Shown one piece after another: positions 47,131 through 55,462 of a stretch of DNA of 64,000 bases. This DNA is from Porphyromonadaceae bacterium W3.11 (lineage in GTDB: Bacteria; Bacteroidota; Bacteroidia; Bacteroidales; Porphyromonadaceae). A program made the position numbers and the translations under genes. The stretch covers positions 264,001 through 328,000 of the forward strand of contig JAUISX010000003.1 in the NCBI GenBank assembly GCA_030434245.1, given 5' to 3'. Every line of letters begins with the position of its first letter. Positions within the stretch are counted from its first letter, which is position 1. The notes below the pieces were generated by a model. It did no database searches and was not told the DNA's origin. It saw only the letters and a list, made by a program, of their open reading frames with translations.

Positions 47131-47859
47131 CTATAAACTTTTGAATAAGAGAGATCTCATCAGAGGTATAATCTCTAACAACGTATGCACTTCGTATATA
47201 GGGTAGCGATACTCAGAGAGAGGCTTAGGTGGCATCGCCTTGCTGGGATTGAACCAAATGGAGGCAAGTCCAGCATTCTGAGCCCCCAATATGTCAGCTG
47301 ACCAGCTATCACCTATAAAGATGGTCTCACTTTTTCGTGCGTGACTGATATTCAAAGCATGATCAAAGATACCTCTTGCTGGCTTACTCACACCCACCTC
47401 CTCGCTAAGGACCACCTCATCGATGTATGGGGTAAGTCCAGCGGATGCCATCTTACGATACTGGACCTCCACGAAGCCATTAGAGACCACTACGATTTTG
47501 TATAGAGAACTAAGATATTCTAAAAGATCAAAGGCTCCCTCTACTACCCCCTCTTTCATTGCTGTGCGGTCTAAGAATTGCTCATTAAGAGCTAGAATCT
47601 CATCCTCAGTATAGGAGCCTATCTTTTCCAAAAAGTAAGAGAAGCGACGGATCGTTAGCTCATGCTTACTGATCCGTCCTTCTCTATATTCACCCCAAAG
47701 GTATTCATTGTGGGGATAATAGTACTGAAAAAGATCCTCGAACGAAGTAAAGCCACAGCTCCAATTATGAAGCAAATACAACTCACCCAATGCAGCCTTA
47801 TTATTCTCCTGCGTAGCCCAGAGGGTATCGTCTAAATCTATGAGGACCGTCTTAATCAC
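47131..47859 (-). CDS. HAD-superfamily hydrolase, YjjG-like nucleotidase
   Basis: Cytosolic phosphatase. Motif I is LIDLDDTLWATQENN, motif II VVVSNGF, the lysine is in VGVSKPARGIF, and motif IV is IFIGDSWSADILGAQNAG. The helical cap is of the C1 type. Length 242 and pattern resemble YjjG pyrimidine nucleotidases, which clear non-canonical nucleotides, but related phosphatases cannot be excluded. It is 3 bases after the coiled-coil lipoprotein gene. Confidence 0.82.
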   Translation of the reverse strand: MIKTVLIDLDDTLWATQENNKAALGELYLLHNWSCGFTSFEDLFQYYYPHNEYLWGEYREGRISKHELTIRRFSYFLEKIGSYTEDEILALNEQFLDRTAMKEGVVEGAFDLLEYLSSLYKIVVVSNGFVEVQYRKMASAGLTPYIDEVVLSEEVGVSKPARGIFDHALNISHARKSETIFIGDSWSADILGAQNAGLASIWFNPSKAMPPKPLSEYRYPIYEVHTLLEIIPLMRSLLFKSL

Positions 47860-47862
47860 GTT

Positions 47863-48747
47863 TTATAGAGTGATCTCTACAACCAAATATTTGCTACGAC
47901 TCCAAAAGCTCTCTTGGTCATTAATCTTTAAGGTCATATTACCCTCATTATCCTTAACTAATTCATACGAACTAGATGGATGATCTGTACGCAACAAAGC
48001 TTTAGGTGCAAATAGCTGTATAGTAGTGATCTGACGAGTATCTACTTGAATAAAATAATCTTGGTTGAACCCATCAGGTAATACCTTAGCCTTACTGAAC
48101 AGTCCACCACCTGACAGGATGTTCTGCTCCTTAAGCTCGCTAGCAGTACCAAAGCAGTAATAGCCTGTGTAAAGCTTCTTCTCCTGCTGAGTGAGCTTCC
48201 TATCTTGGATAGCGATAGTTGCTTCCTTAGCACGCTTATCCTCTTCCAGGTTAGTGATAGCCTCACCTTGTTCCTGAATAGTTAGATCCTTTGCGGCCAA
48301 CAGATTATTCAGCTCAGCAATCTCTCTCTCCTTCTCTGTGATTTGCTTTTGTAGGTTATTAATCTTTTTGTTTAGAGCACTAAGGTTGATATCTTTCTTC
48401 TTAAGCTCTTCGATCTGGCGAGCCAATTGCTCCTTATTCTCTTGAAGAGAATTAGTGATATAAGAGATATCATTCATCAATTGAGTACGGCCATCCTCGG
48501 TCAACTCTCCATTAGCCGAACTTACGCGCACTCTATTCTCAGTAACTGCGACTTTGTCAATCTCTGTCTCAATCTCCATAATAAGATTGAGCACATTCTC
48601 CAGCTCTTGATTATTCCGTGTATTCTGCACCAGAAGTGAATCATAGCTATTCTGTAGCTTCTTGTACGAGCTACTCTTTTCGCCATTACATGCTCCAAAC
48701 AGCAGCATGGTGGCCATCATGATAACGATTATAAAATTCTTTCTCAT
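47863..48747 (-). CDS. Coiled-coil lipoprotein (Cbp1-like)
   Basis: Lipoprotein of 294 residues: lipobox LLFGAC, lipidated cysteine at about residue 20. Residues 25-195 are a nearly continuous coiled coil (LNKKINNLQKQITEKEREI). A globular beta-rich C-terminal domain of about 95 residues follows (YTGYYCFGTASELKEQNIL). The layout matches Bacteroidota proteins named Cbp1 collagen-binding adhesins; that name rests on family resemblance, and a structural envelope role is equally possible. It is 27 bases after rsmI in the same operon. Confidence 0.65.
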   Translation of the reverse strand: MRKNFIIVIMMATMLLFGACNGEKSSSYKKLQNSYDSLLVQNTRNNQELENVLNLIMEIETEIDKVAVTENRVRVSSANGELTEDGRTQLMNDISYITNSLQENKEQLARQIEELKKKDINLSALNKKINNLQKQITEKEREIAELNNLLAAKDLTIQEQGEAITNLEEDKRAKEATIAIQDRKLTQQEKKLYTGYYCFGTASELKEQNILSGGGLFSKAKVLPDGFNQDYFIQVDTRQITTIQLFAPKALLRTDHPSSSYELVKDNEGNMTLKINDQESFWSRSKYLVVEITL

Positions 48748-48774
48748 AAGTTCATTTACTTCTCTGTGATATGC

Positions 48775-49485
48775 TTACTCTTTATACTTATTCTTATGTA
48801 CTCTCTCTTCCTTTATACACGGGGCAACTAAGACCACAATCTCGCCCTTTGGCTCCTCTTGGGAGAAGTGCTGGATCAAGGCACTTGGCAGACCCCGCTT
48901 ATACTCTTCATAAACCTTACTAATCTCTCGTGCGACAACCACCTCTCGCTCATCACCCAAGACCTCCAAGAGCTGCTCTAGCAACTTCACCAGTCGGCGA
49001 GGACTCTCATAGAGGATCGTCGTAGCATCGCGTTCGATCATCTGCTCTATACGACTTAACCGCCCTTTCTTATGAGGAAGGAACCCCTCAAAAAAGAAGC
49101 GATCAGCAGGTAACCCAGACGCTACCAAAGCAGGAATAAGGGCTGTAGCACCTGGCAAACAGACCACATCTAATCCCTGACTAATACACTCTCGGACCAA
49201 TAGAAAACCGGGGTCAGAAATCCCAGGCGTTCCTGCATCCGAAACCAATACCACCTTTTTACCTAAGGAAATCTCCTTAGATACATCCTCTACTATAGCA
49301 TGCTCATTGTGGATATGATAGCTACGCATTGGTACAGAGATCTGATATTCTTGCAAGAGGCGTGCAGTAGTCCTCGTATCCTCTGCCAATATCAAGTCAG
49401 CCTCCTTTAGAAGCCTCAAGCTTCTTAACGTAATATCCTCCAGATTACCTATAGGAGTAGGTATGACCACTAGTGGGTGTATCAT
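48775..49485 (-). CDS. rsmI: 16S rRNA (cytidine-1402-2'-O)-methyltransferase
   Basis: SAM-dependent enzyme that methylates the ribose of C1402 in the ribosomal P site. The 236 residues carry TPIGNLEDITLRSLRLLKEA, AEDTRTT, VLVSDAGTPGISDPG and YESPRRLVKLL, all RsmI marks. I use ATG 49485; the upstream TTG is not needed. It is 6 bases after the hypothetical gene that starts the operon. Confidence 0.96.
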   Translation of the reverse strand: MIHPLVVIPTPIGNLEDITLRSLRLLKEADLILAEDTRTTARLLQEYQISVPMRSYHIHNEHAIVEDVSKEISLGKKVVLVSDAGTPGISDPGFLLVRECISQGLDVVCLPGATALIPALVASGLPADRFFFEGFLPHKKGRLSRIEQMIERDATTILYESPRRLVKLLEQLLEVLGDEREVVVAREISKVYEEYKRGLPSALIQHFSQEEPKGEIVVLVAPCIKEERVHKNKYKE

Positions 49486-49491
49486 CAATTT

Positions 49492-50184
49492 TTAATGGCT
49501 AGCATTCTTAATAACGGCCATAAAGTCTTTGACAATGGCATTATCCCTCTTAAGACGAATCACATCATAAACATAGCTCTCTACTTGACTCCAGTTAGAA
49601 AACCTCTGGATATCTGCCAGGGCCTCATCAAAAGCCACTTGATCCCCTTCAAAAAGCTCATTCGCATAAAAATATCGATCCGCTAATGAAAACTTATCCA
49701 CAAGATGATCAAATGACAAGCTCTTCTCAAAAATGGTATCCAATGAACTCTCGTCATTCAGAGGCACAAATATATCGTTAATAGCACCTTGGGGCTCTGC
49801 CAGATGAAATAACTCATTAAAGGTATCCAACGACTCTGCTTCACCCTCTTTAGGCTCATCTTCACTCACTACATCCCCTCCGATAGATGATACCGACTTT
49901 TCACTAGGTAGATCCTCAACTGTAATAGGTTCCTTATCAAAGCCTTCAGGAGATACGAAGGGAAACTCTTCTGCCTTCTGTGAGGTCTCCTTTTCACCAA
50001 AATCCTTTCGGTAAAGGTCTTCAAGGCTAGTAATCGAAGCTTCACAACTTGACGCACGGGCTTCTGAATCAGCCTGTGCCACAAGGAGATCTGCGACACT
50101 ACGACGAATGAGGTGTAGCTCCTCAATCATGTCATCAATTCTCTTCAGTAGCCTGTCATCTACTCCTTTATTGTCAAGACTCAT
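49492..50184 (-). CDS. Hypothetical protein with conserved Bacteroidota C-terminal domain
   Basis: A soluble acidic protein of 230 residues. The N-terminus (about 8-55) is a predicted coiled coil (LLKRIDDMIEELHLIRRSV). A low-complexity acidic linker spans about 65-120. The compact C-terminus (about 150-228) contains SLADRYFYANELFEGDQVAF and a helical end, a pattern seen in uncharacterised Bacteroidota proteins. No catalytic motif. It is first in the rsmI operon behind a good promoter. I do not know its function. Confidence 0.7.
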   Translation of the reverse strand: MSLDNKGVDDRLLKRIDDMIEELHLIRRSVADLLVAQADSEARASSCEASITSLEDLYRKDFGEKETSQKAEEFPFVSPEGFDKEPITVEDLPSEKSVSSIGGDVVSEDEPKEGEAESLDTFNELFHLAEPQGAINDIFVPLNDESSLDTIFEKSLSFDHLVDKFSLADRYFYANELFEGDQVAFDEALADIQRFSNWSQVESYVYDVIRLKRDNAIVKDFMAVIKNASH

Positions 50185-50222
50185 AAATAATTATTAAGTA
50201 ACTAGTGATTATATATAGACTA

Positions 50223-50253
50223 CAAAAATACAAATTAATTCAGAACATCCCAA
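50223..50253 (-). promoter_or_regulatory. Promoter of the rsmI operon
   Basis: On the minus strand TTG (50251-50253) and TATTTTTG (50223-50230) are exactly 20 bases apart, matching the phylum consensus. The leader would be about 30 bases. Confidence 0.65.
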
Positions 50254-50565
50254 GAGCACCAATACTCCACAGTAGGGAAAGGCTCTCGCCACATATACTG
50301 AAGACCCTACATGATTCATATTTCGGGTACTTCATTAGCGAACAACATTGTAGGCAGGACTATTTTCCCAGATTTATAATAAAGCTATTGTGAGAAGGAA
50401 AGGCAAAAAGTTAAGGGCATTTATTTAGACAAATAAAGAACTAAAAAAAACATCTATAATAATAGACAAAAAGGACAGCTGTAAGACCTTGATAATATGA
50501 GACCTCCGACTGTTCGCGAATCGCCACAACGGAGCTTTGTTTTTGAGAAGCTATAGTACGCATGA

Positions 50566-50654
50566 TTTTAGTTATATGAAACGAAAACTGTTCCACCGGG
50601 AAAAATAATTTTATCCTATGAGCAGGAAAAACGTTTCTCATAGGATAAATTTTT
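50566..50654 (+). repeat. Dispersed palindromic repeat, copy C
   Basis: It starts TTTTAGTTATATGAAACG and contains TCCTATGAG (50614-50622) facing TTTCTCATAGGATAA (50634-50648), with an AATAATTTTATCC core like copy B. It lies in the 50254-50927 spacer, where I see no gene; the promoter of the lipoprotein at 50928 is not obvious. Confidence 0.65.
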
Positions 50655-50927
50655 CGAACCCTCAGGGCATTGTCTTCTTCTGAAAAGACACTCATCTCGT
50701 TACCTATGCTCAACTAAACTGTGACAGGTCGAGAGTCACCAAAATCATCTCCAATTGCAGGCAAAAATAAAAGAGCTAAAAAAAGCCCCTACAGCGAAAG
50801 AAAAACAACTCAACACACTTACTATCAAACACATACTATTCACGAGCTATTTAAGTGTGGAAAATTAATCTCTTTTTGATTAGATTTACACTCGATTTAT
50901 TTACAAAATTTCAAAAGATATAAAGCA

Positions 50928-51326
50928 ATGAAAAAGAATTTATTATTATCATGTGTAAGCCTAGTCGTAATGTTTTTGATTGGCTTTACTGCATGCAGCA
51001 GTGACCCCTCTAAGGACGAAGTGTTTGTTGGTACGTACAATGGACTTGTGACTTATGGCAGTGTAGATGGTGGATTAGACCTTCGCTCCAATAAAGATGG
51101 TAGCGTTACCGTTACAAAGATTGGCAATAGCTACACCTTTGTCTTTTCTGACGAGATTCCAGCACTTAATAACATCCAGCTAGAGACTCGCGATGAGAAT
51201 GCAGACGAGTATAAGGGAGAAGGCCTCAACAAAATTACTATCACTAAGAATAAGCTCAATATTTTCTTCAACAAAGACGGTAAGAACTGGACAGCTACCT
51301 GCACCAGAGAGACTGAAAAGGAATAA
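50928..51326 (+). CDS. Small lipoprotein of unknown function
   Basis: 132 residues. The signal sequence ends in the lipobox GFTAC with the cysteine at about residue 23. The mature part (about 110 residues) is beta-rich (FVGTYNGLVTYGSVDGGLDL, NSYTFVFSDE, NKITITKNKLNIFF), like a small lipocalin or calycin-type fold; this is only an impression from the alternating pattern. It lies 3 bases before the nucleoside kinase, possibly in the same transcript. Confidence 0.75.
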   Translation: MKKNLLLSCVSLVVMFLIGFTACSSDPSKDEVFVGTYNGLVTYGSVDGGLDLRSNKDGSVTVTKIGNSYTFVFSDEIPALNNIQLETRDENADEYKGEGLNKITITKNKLNIFFNKDGKNWTATCTRETEKE

Positions 51327-51329
51327 AAT

Positions 51330-53012
51330 ATGATTTTGCAAAACATTATCCTCCAATTACCCCAGTTTGATCAAGTCTGTGAGGTACAGCCTGGACTGAA
51401 CGCATTGGAAGTATTGGAGGAGTGTAATATTGATTTAAAGACGTGTGACAGAGGGCTACCTATGATAGCTCTTATCAATAATACCCCAACCCCTTTGGAT
51501 AAGCCCATCTTCGAGTCTGCATCCATTGAGTGGTTGGGGTATGAATCGTCGATAGGTAGGAGAGTCTATGTCAGCACACTGACACTACTATTATTCAGGG
51601 CTGCTGAAGACTTAGGACTTCCTGAAATCGCTATCGAGCACGCATTATCCAATGGTTACTACGGTGTTATAGGAAATGGGGAGGCGATGCCTTCGCGTGA
51701 AACTTTAAAAGATCTCGAAAATAGGATCCAAGAGCTCATAGACGAGAACCTACCGATCACCCATCAAAAGCTTCCAAATAAGAAAGCTAGAGAGTACTTT
51801 AAGAGCAAAGGATTGAAGGGAACGGATGAACTAATCCGCGAGATGGGGTCATACTACATCCCTATCATCGAGCTCGAAGGGTACCATGACTTCATCCTAT
51901 CTCCCACACTCCCTCGTACAGGGATGATATGGAAGTTTGGGTTAGAACCGATGGAGAAGGGGTTCATCCTTCGGGTACCAGACATGAAAGACTCTAGCAA
52001 ACTATACCCACTAACCCAACAGCCCAAGCAATTTGCGGCCCTCAAGCATCATCTCAACCTGATGAAGATGATTGAAATAGAGGATGTTGCTCCACTCAAC
52101 GTGGCGGTTAGATCTGGGAAAAGTACCCATCTCATCTCTTTGGCAGAAGCCATACACGAGAAGAGGATTGCTAACATCGCCTCGAACATTGCACAAAAAA
52201 GCAAAGAGGGCGTTCGAATGGTTTTGCTCTCAGGACCTTCGTCCTCAGGGAAAACGACTACCTCTAAGCGGATCTCGACACAATTGATTACCAATCTAAT
52301 ATGGCCTCATGCGATCTCTTTGGATGACTATTATATTAATCGTGTGGACACCCCTCTAGACGAGCATGGTAATCCTGACTATGAGAGTTTGTATGCTCTC
52401 GACCTAAAGCAATTACAGGAGGATGTCTCGAGGTTGATAGCTGGCGAAGAGGTTCAGCTCCCCACTTACAATTTCATTACTGGTGAGCGAGAGTATCATG
52501 AGTACAAAAAAATGAGGCTCGAGGAGAATGGGGTTTTGATTATGGAAGGGATACACGCACTTAATCCCGAACTGTTGGGACCTATCCCTGCTAAGGCATT
52601 GTACAAAATATACGTATCCGCACTGACGCCACTTTCTTTGGATAAGCATAATTGGATCCGCTCAAGTGACAATAGGCTATTACGCCGTATGGTACGCGAC
52701 ATAAAGTATCGTGGTACTTCTGCGGAAGAGACCATCATGCGATGGGACGAGGTGAGACGAGGTGAGGAAAAATGGATCTTCCCATACCAAGAGAATGCAG
52801 ATGTGATGCTTAATAGTGCCATGCTATACGAAATCTCAGCACTGAAGCCACAAGCATCTCAGGCACTGATGGGTGTACAGGAAATAAGCCCAGCATACCC
52901 TACAGCATATAGGCTATTACAGCTGCTCAACTTATTTACCCCAATTGATATTAACGACATTCCATCCACCTCTTTATTGAGAGAGTTTTTGGGTGGTAGC
53001 AGCTACGAATAA
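51330..53012 (+). CDS. Nucleoside (uridine) kinase with TGS-like N-terminus
   Basis: Phosphorylates a nucleoside, probably uridine or cytidine, in pyrimidine salvage. The 560 residues start with a TGS-like fold (about 1-60) and a ThrRS-type editing-like region (about 60-230, HQKLPNKKAREYFKSKGLKG). The kinase domain has Walker A VLLSGPSSSGKTTTSKR near 290-306 and SLDDYYINRVDTP. This ThrRS-like plus uridine kinase layout is standard in Bacteroidota and Firmicutes; the function of the first half is unknown. Confidence 0.85.
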   Translation: MILQNIILQLPQFDQVCEVQPGLNALEVLEECNIDLKTCDRGLPMIALINNTPTPLDKPIFESASIEWLGYESSIGRRVYVSTLTLLLFRAAEDLGLPEIAIEHALSNGYYGVIGNGEAMPSRETLKDLENRIQELIDENLPITHQKLPNKKAREYFKSKGLKGTDELIREMGSYYIPIIELEGYHDFILSPTLPRTGMIWKFGLEPMEKGFILRVPDMKDSSKLYPLTQQPKQFAALKHHLNLMKMIEIEDVAPLNVAVRSGKSTHLISLAEAIHEKRIANIASNIAQKSKEGVRMVLLSGPSSSGKTTTSKRISTQLITNLIWPHAISLDDYYINRVDTPLDEHGNPDYESLYALDLKQLQEDVSRLIAGEEVQLPTYNFITGEREYHEYKKMRLEENGVLIMEGIHALNPELLGPIPAKALYKIYVSALTPLSLDKHNWIRSSDNRLLRRMVRDIKYRGTSAEETIMRWDEVRRGEEKWIFPYQENADVMLNSAMLYEISALKPQASQALMGVQEISPAYPTAYRLLQLLNLFTPIDINDIPSTSLLREFLGGSSYE

Positions 53013-53171
53013 CTCTGGTGAGCCAGTGGGAGAGGGCAAGGAAGTAGAGAACAAGATACGGACATACTGCATCAACGATACTTCCTAATGAATATTATCT
53101 CATACTTCAGCTGAAGAGGATTTAGTACTGTATTTTCTACAAATAGAAGGAATTATAATTCAAGAAAATAG

Positions 53172-53179
53172 TAACTTTG
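53172..53179 (+). promoter_or_regulatory. -7 box immediately upstream of tgt
   Basis: TAACTTTG ends 5 bases before the ATG at 53185, so transcription should begin at or next to the start codon. The preceding ATTATAATTCAAGAAAA matches the tig promoter region. Confidence 0.55.
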
Positions 53180-53184
53180 TGGCT

Positions 53185-54318
53185 ATGAAGTTTACGATTG
53201 AAAATACAGACCCTCGCTCCTCTGCGAGAGCTGGAGTAATAGAGACCGAGCATGGTACTATCCACACGCCCATCTTTATGCCCGTTGGTACGGTTGGGAG
53301 TGTGAAGGCTGTACATGCACACGAGTTAAGAGAGGATATAAAAGCTGAAATCATCTTAGGTAACACCTATCACCTATACTTACGACCAGGGATAGAGATT
53401 ATCAAAGAGGCTGGTGGGATTCAGAAGTTCAATAGCTGGAACAGACCTATGCTTACCGACAGCGGTGGGTTTCAAGTCTTTTCCCTAGCACACCGCCGAA
53501 AAATCACAGAAGAGGGGGTGCAGTTCCAGAGTCATATAGATGGTAGTCGTCACCTCTTCACCCCTGAAAAGGTGATGGAGATACAGCGGACAATAGGTGC
53601 GGATATCATCATGGCTTTTGATGAATGTCCTCCAGGAGATTGCGACCGTACTTATGCCAAGGACTCACTAGAGCTAACCATGAAATGGCTGGAGCGATGC
53701 CACCACCATTTCCATAAAATGACAGAACCTCTATATGGTTACCAACAGAGCCTATTCCCTATCGTTCAGGGTGCTGGCTATGCTGACCTCAGGAGGGAAG
53801 CTGCTGAGCGTGTGGCTGAGCTAGGAGCTGATGGCAATGCCATCGGCGGGCTAAGTGTGGGTGAGCCTACAGAGGTGATGTATGAGATGATAGAAGTGGT
53901 GAATGATGTCTTACCCAAAGATAAGCCAAGATATCTCATGGGTGTGGGGACTCCTGCCAACATCCTAGAGGGGATAGAAAGAGGGGTAGATATGTTTGAC
54001 TGCATTATGCCTACACGTAATGGTAGGAATGGGCAGCTTTTTACATGGAATGGGACCATGAATATGCGTAATGAGAAGTGGAAAAATGACCACTCACCAC
54101 TTGATCCAATGGGAACTAGCTACGTTGATCAAGCTTATACAAAAGCATATCTTCGTCACCTTATCAAAAGTGAGGAGATACTAGGGTTACAGATAGCTAG
54201 TATCCATAATCTTGCTTTCTATCTAGATCTCGTGAAGACAGCTCGAAAACATATCATTGCGGGTGATTACACGGAGTGGAAGAGAAATATTCTCCCTAAT
54301 CTTGAACAAAGATTATAA
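53185..54318 (+). CDS. tgt: tRNA-guanine transglycosylase
   Basis: Exchanges G34 for preQ1 in tRNAs with GUN anticodons (queuosine pathway). Catalytic parts are LTDSGGFQVFSL, IVQGAGYADLR, GGLSVGEP and FDCIMPTRNGRNG. The usual zinc motif C-x-C-x2-C after the SPLDP segment is absent (SPLDPMGTSYVDQAY), which I recall as a shared trait of Bacteroidota Tgt. I start at ATG 53185 (377 residues); a GTG two codons earlier lies inside the promoter box. It leads an operon with the LptF/G permease, priA and a phosphatase. Confidence 0.96.
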   Translation: MKFTIENTDPRSSARAGVIETEHGTIHTPIFMPVGTVGSVKAVHAHELREDIKAEIILGNTYHLYLRPGIEIIKEAGGIQKFNSWNRPMLTDSGGFQVFSLAHRRKITEEGVQFQSHIDGSRHLFTPEKVMEIQRTIGADIIMAFDECPPGDCDRTYAKDSLELTMKWLERCHHHFHKMTEPLYGYQQSLFPIVQGAGYADLRREAAERVAELGADGNAIGGLSVGEPTEVMYEMIEVVNDVLPKDKPRYLMGVGTPANILEGIERGVDMFDCIMPTRNGRNGQLFTWNGTMNMRNEKWKNDHSPLDPMGTSYVDQAYTKAYLRHLIKSEEILGLQIASIHNLAFYLDLVKTARKHIIAGDYTEWKRNILPNLEQRL

Positions 54319-54339
54319 TAGAGATGTGAAGAAGAAAGA

Positions 54340-55446
54340 ATGAAACGGTTGGATAAGCTATATAACAAATTAGGATTACTAAGAATAGATAGATACATTA
54401 TATCTCTCTTTCTTGGGACCTTTGCCTTTATTCTCATGCTGATTATGGTCATCATCATTGTGATTGACATCCAGGAGAAGCTTGAGAACTTCATGGCTCC
54501 GGGTCTTAAGTTCAGCGAAATACTCAATTATTATATAGCTCTTTTTCCATACTTCGCAGTCCTCCTAGCACCTCTATTCACCTTCATTACGGTGGTATTC
54601 TTCACCAGTAAGTTAGCTGGACGCTCCGAGATTATTGCGATGCAGGCGGCAGGAATGAGCTTTAATAGGATCCTCAAGCCCTATATGATATCGGCTGCTG
54701 TAATTGCTCTATCTTCATTTATCCTCAGCAGTGAGGTCATCCCCATCCTTAATAATACTAGGATCAACTTCACTAATAAGTGGGTGATGAATAAGAAACT
54801 AGAGATGGACCAAAACATACAAGTAGCGGTGTCTCCTGGTGTCATAGCCTACTTCAGCACGTTTGACTCTAGAGAGAATATGGGGTACAACTTTTCCCTA
54901 CAACAGTTTGACGAAAACACATTAGTTAGTCAGCTAACCGCGAGTCGTATCTCCTACGATAGTCTATACCACTGGACAATATATGATTATAGCGAAAGAA
55001 CCTTCGAGGGGCTAAAAGAGGTGAATAGCATAGGGACAGCCAAAGACACTCTTCTGACCCTGACCCCCAGCGATCTCCTGATATCTTCGGAGGACGGCGA
55101 ACTCTTAGTCACACGTGATTTATATAAATACATTGGGGAGCAAAAAAAGAGAGGGGTGGGAAATATCCAAAACTTTGAGGTGGAATACCACCGCCGCTTC
55201 GCAAGTATCCCAGCTGCATTTATACTAACACTAATTGGCGTTTCACTCTCTTCTCGGAAAGTAAAAGGTGGAATGGGCGTCAATATGGCCATTGGCTTGG
55301 TGTTAGCATTTGCATACATCTTACTCTTCACCGTATCAAGTGCTTATGCCATTAGTGGCGTGATGTCTCCTATGGTTGCGGCTTGGTTTGCCAATATTAT
55401 TTTCATCCCTATTGCTATATTCTTTTATCTAAAGGCACCTCGATAA
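54340..55446 (+). CDS. LptF/LptG family LPS export permease
   Basis: Inner membrane part of the Lpt ABC exporter that moves lipopolysaccharide to the outer membrane. The 368 residues follow the YjgP/YjgQ layout: three membrane segments at about 18-42, 62-85 and 105-128, a periplasmic beta-jellyroll domain (about 140-275), then three more segments (about 290-365, GGMGVNMAIGLVLAFAYILL). LptF and LptG cannot be told apart here. It is 21 bases after tgt and 16 before priA. Confidence 0.88.
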   Translation: MKRLDKLYNKLGLLRIDRYIISLFLGTFAFILMLIMVIIIVIDIQEKLENFMAPGLKFSEILNYYIALFPYFAVLLAPLFTFITVVFFTSKLAGRSEIIAMQAAGMSFNRILKPYMISAAVIALSSFILSSEVIPILNNTRINFTNKWVMNKKLEMDQNIQVAVSPGVIAYFSTFDSRENMGYNFSLQQFDENTLVSQLTASRISYDSLYHWTIYDYSERTFEGLKEVNSIGTAKDTLLTLTPSDLLISSEDGELLVTRDLYKYIGEQKKRGVGNIQNFEVEYHRRFASIPAAFILTLIGVSLSSRKVKGGMGVNMAIGLVLAFAYILLFTVSSAYAISGVMSPMVAAWFANIIFIPIAIFFYLKAPR

Positions 55447-55462
55447 TCCAATATCCAGCAAC

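Noticed and set aside
53108-53119. CTTCAGCTGAAG palindrome upstream of tgt
   Set aside because: A 12-base palindrome with no partner elsewhere in the window and no T-run is within chance expectation.
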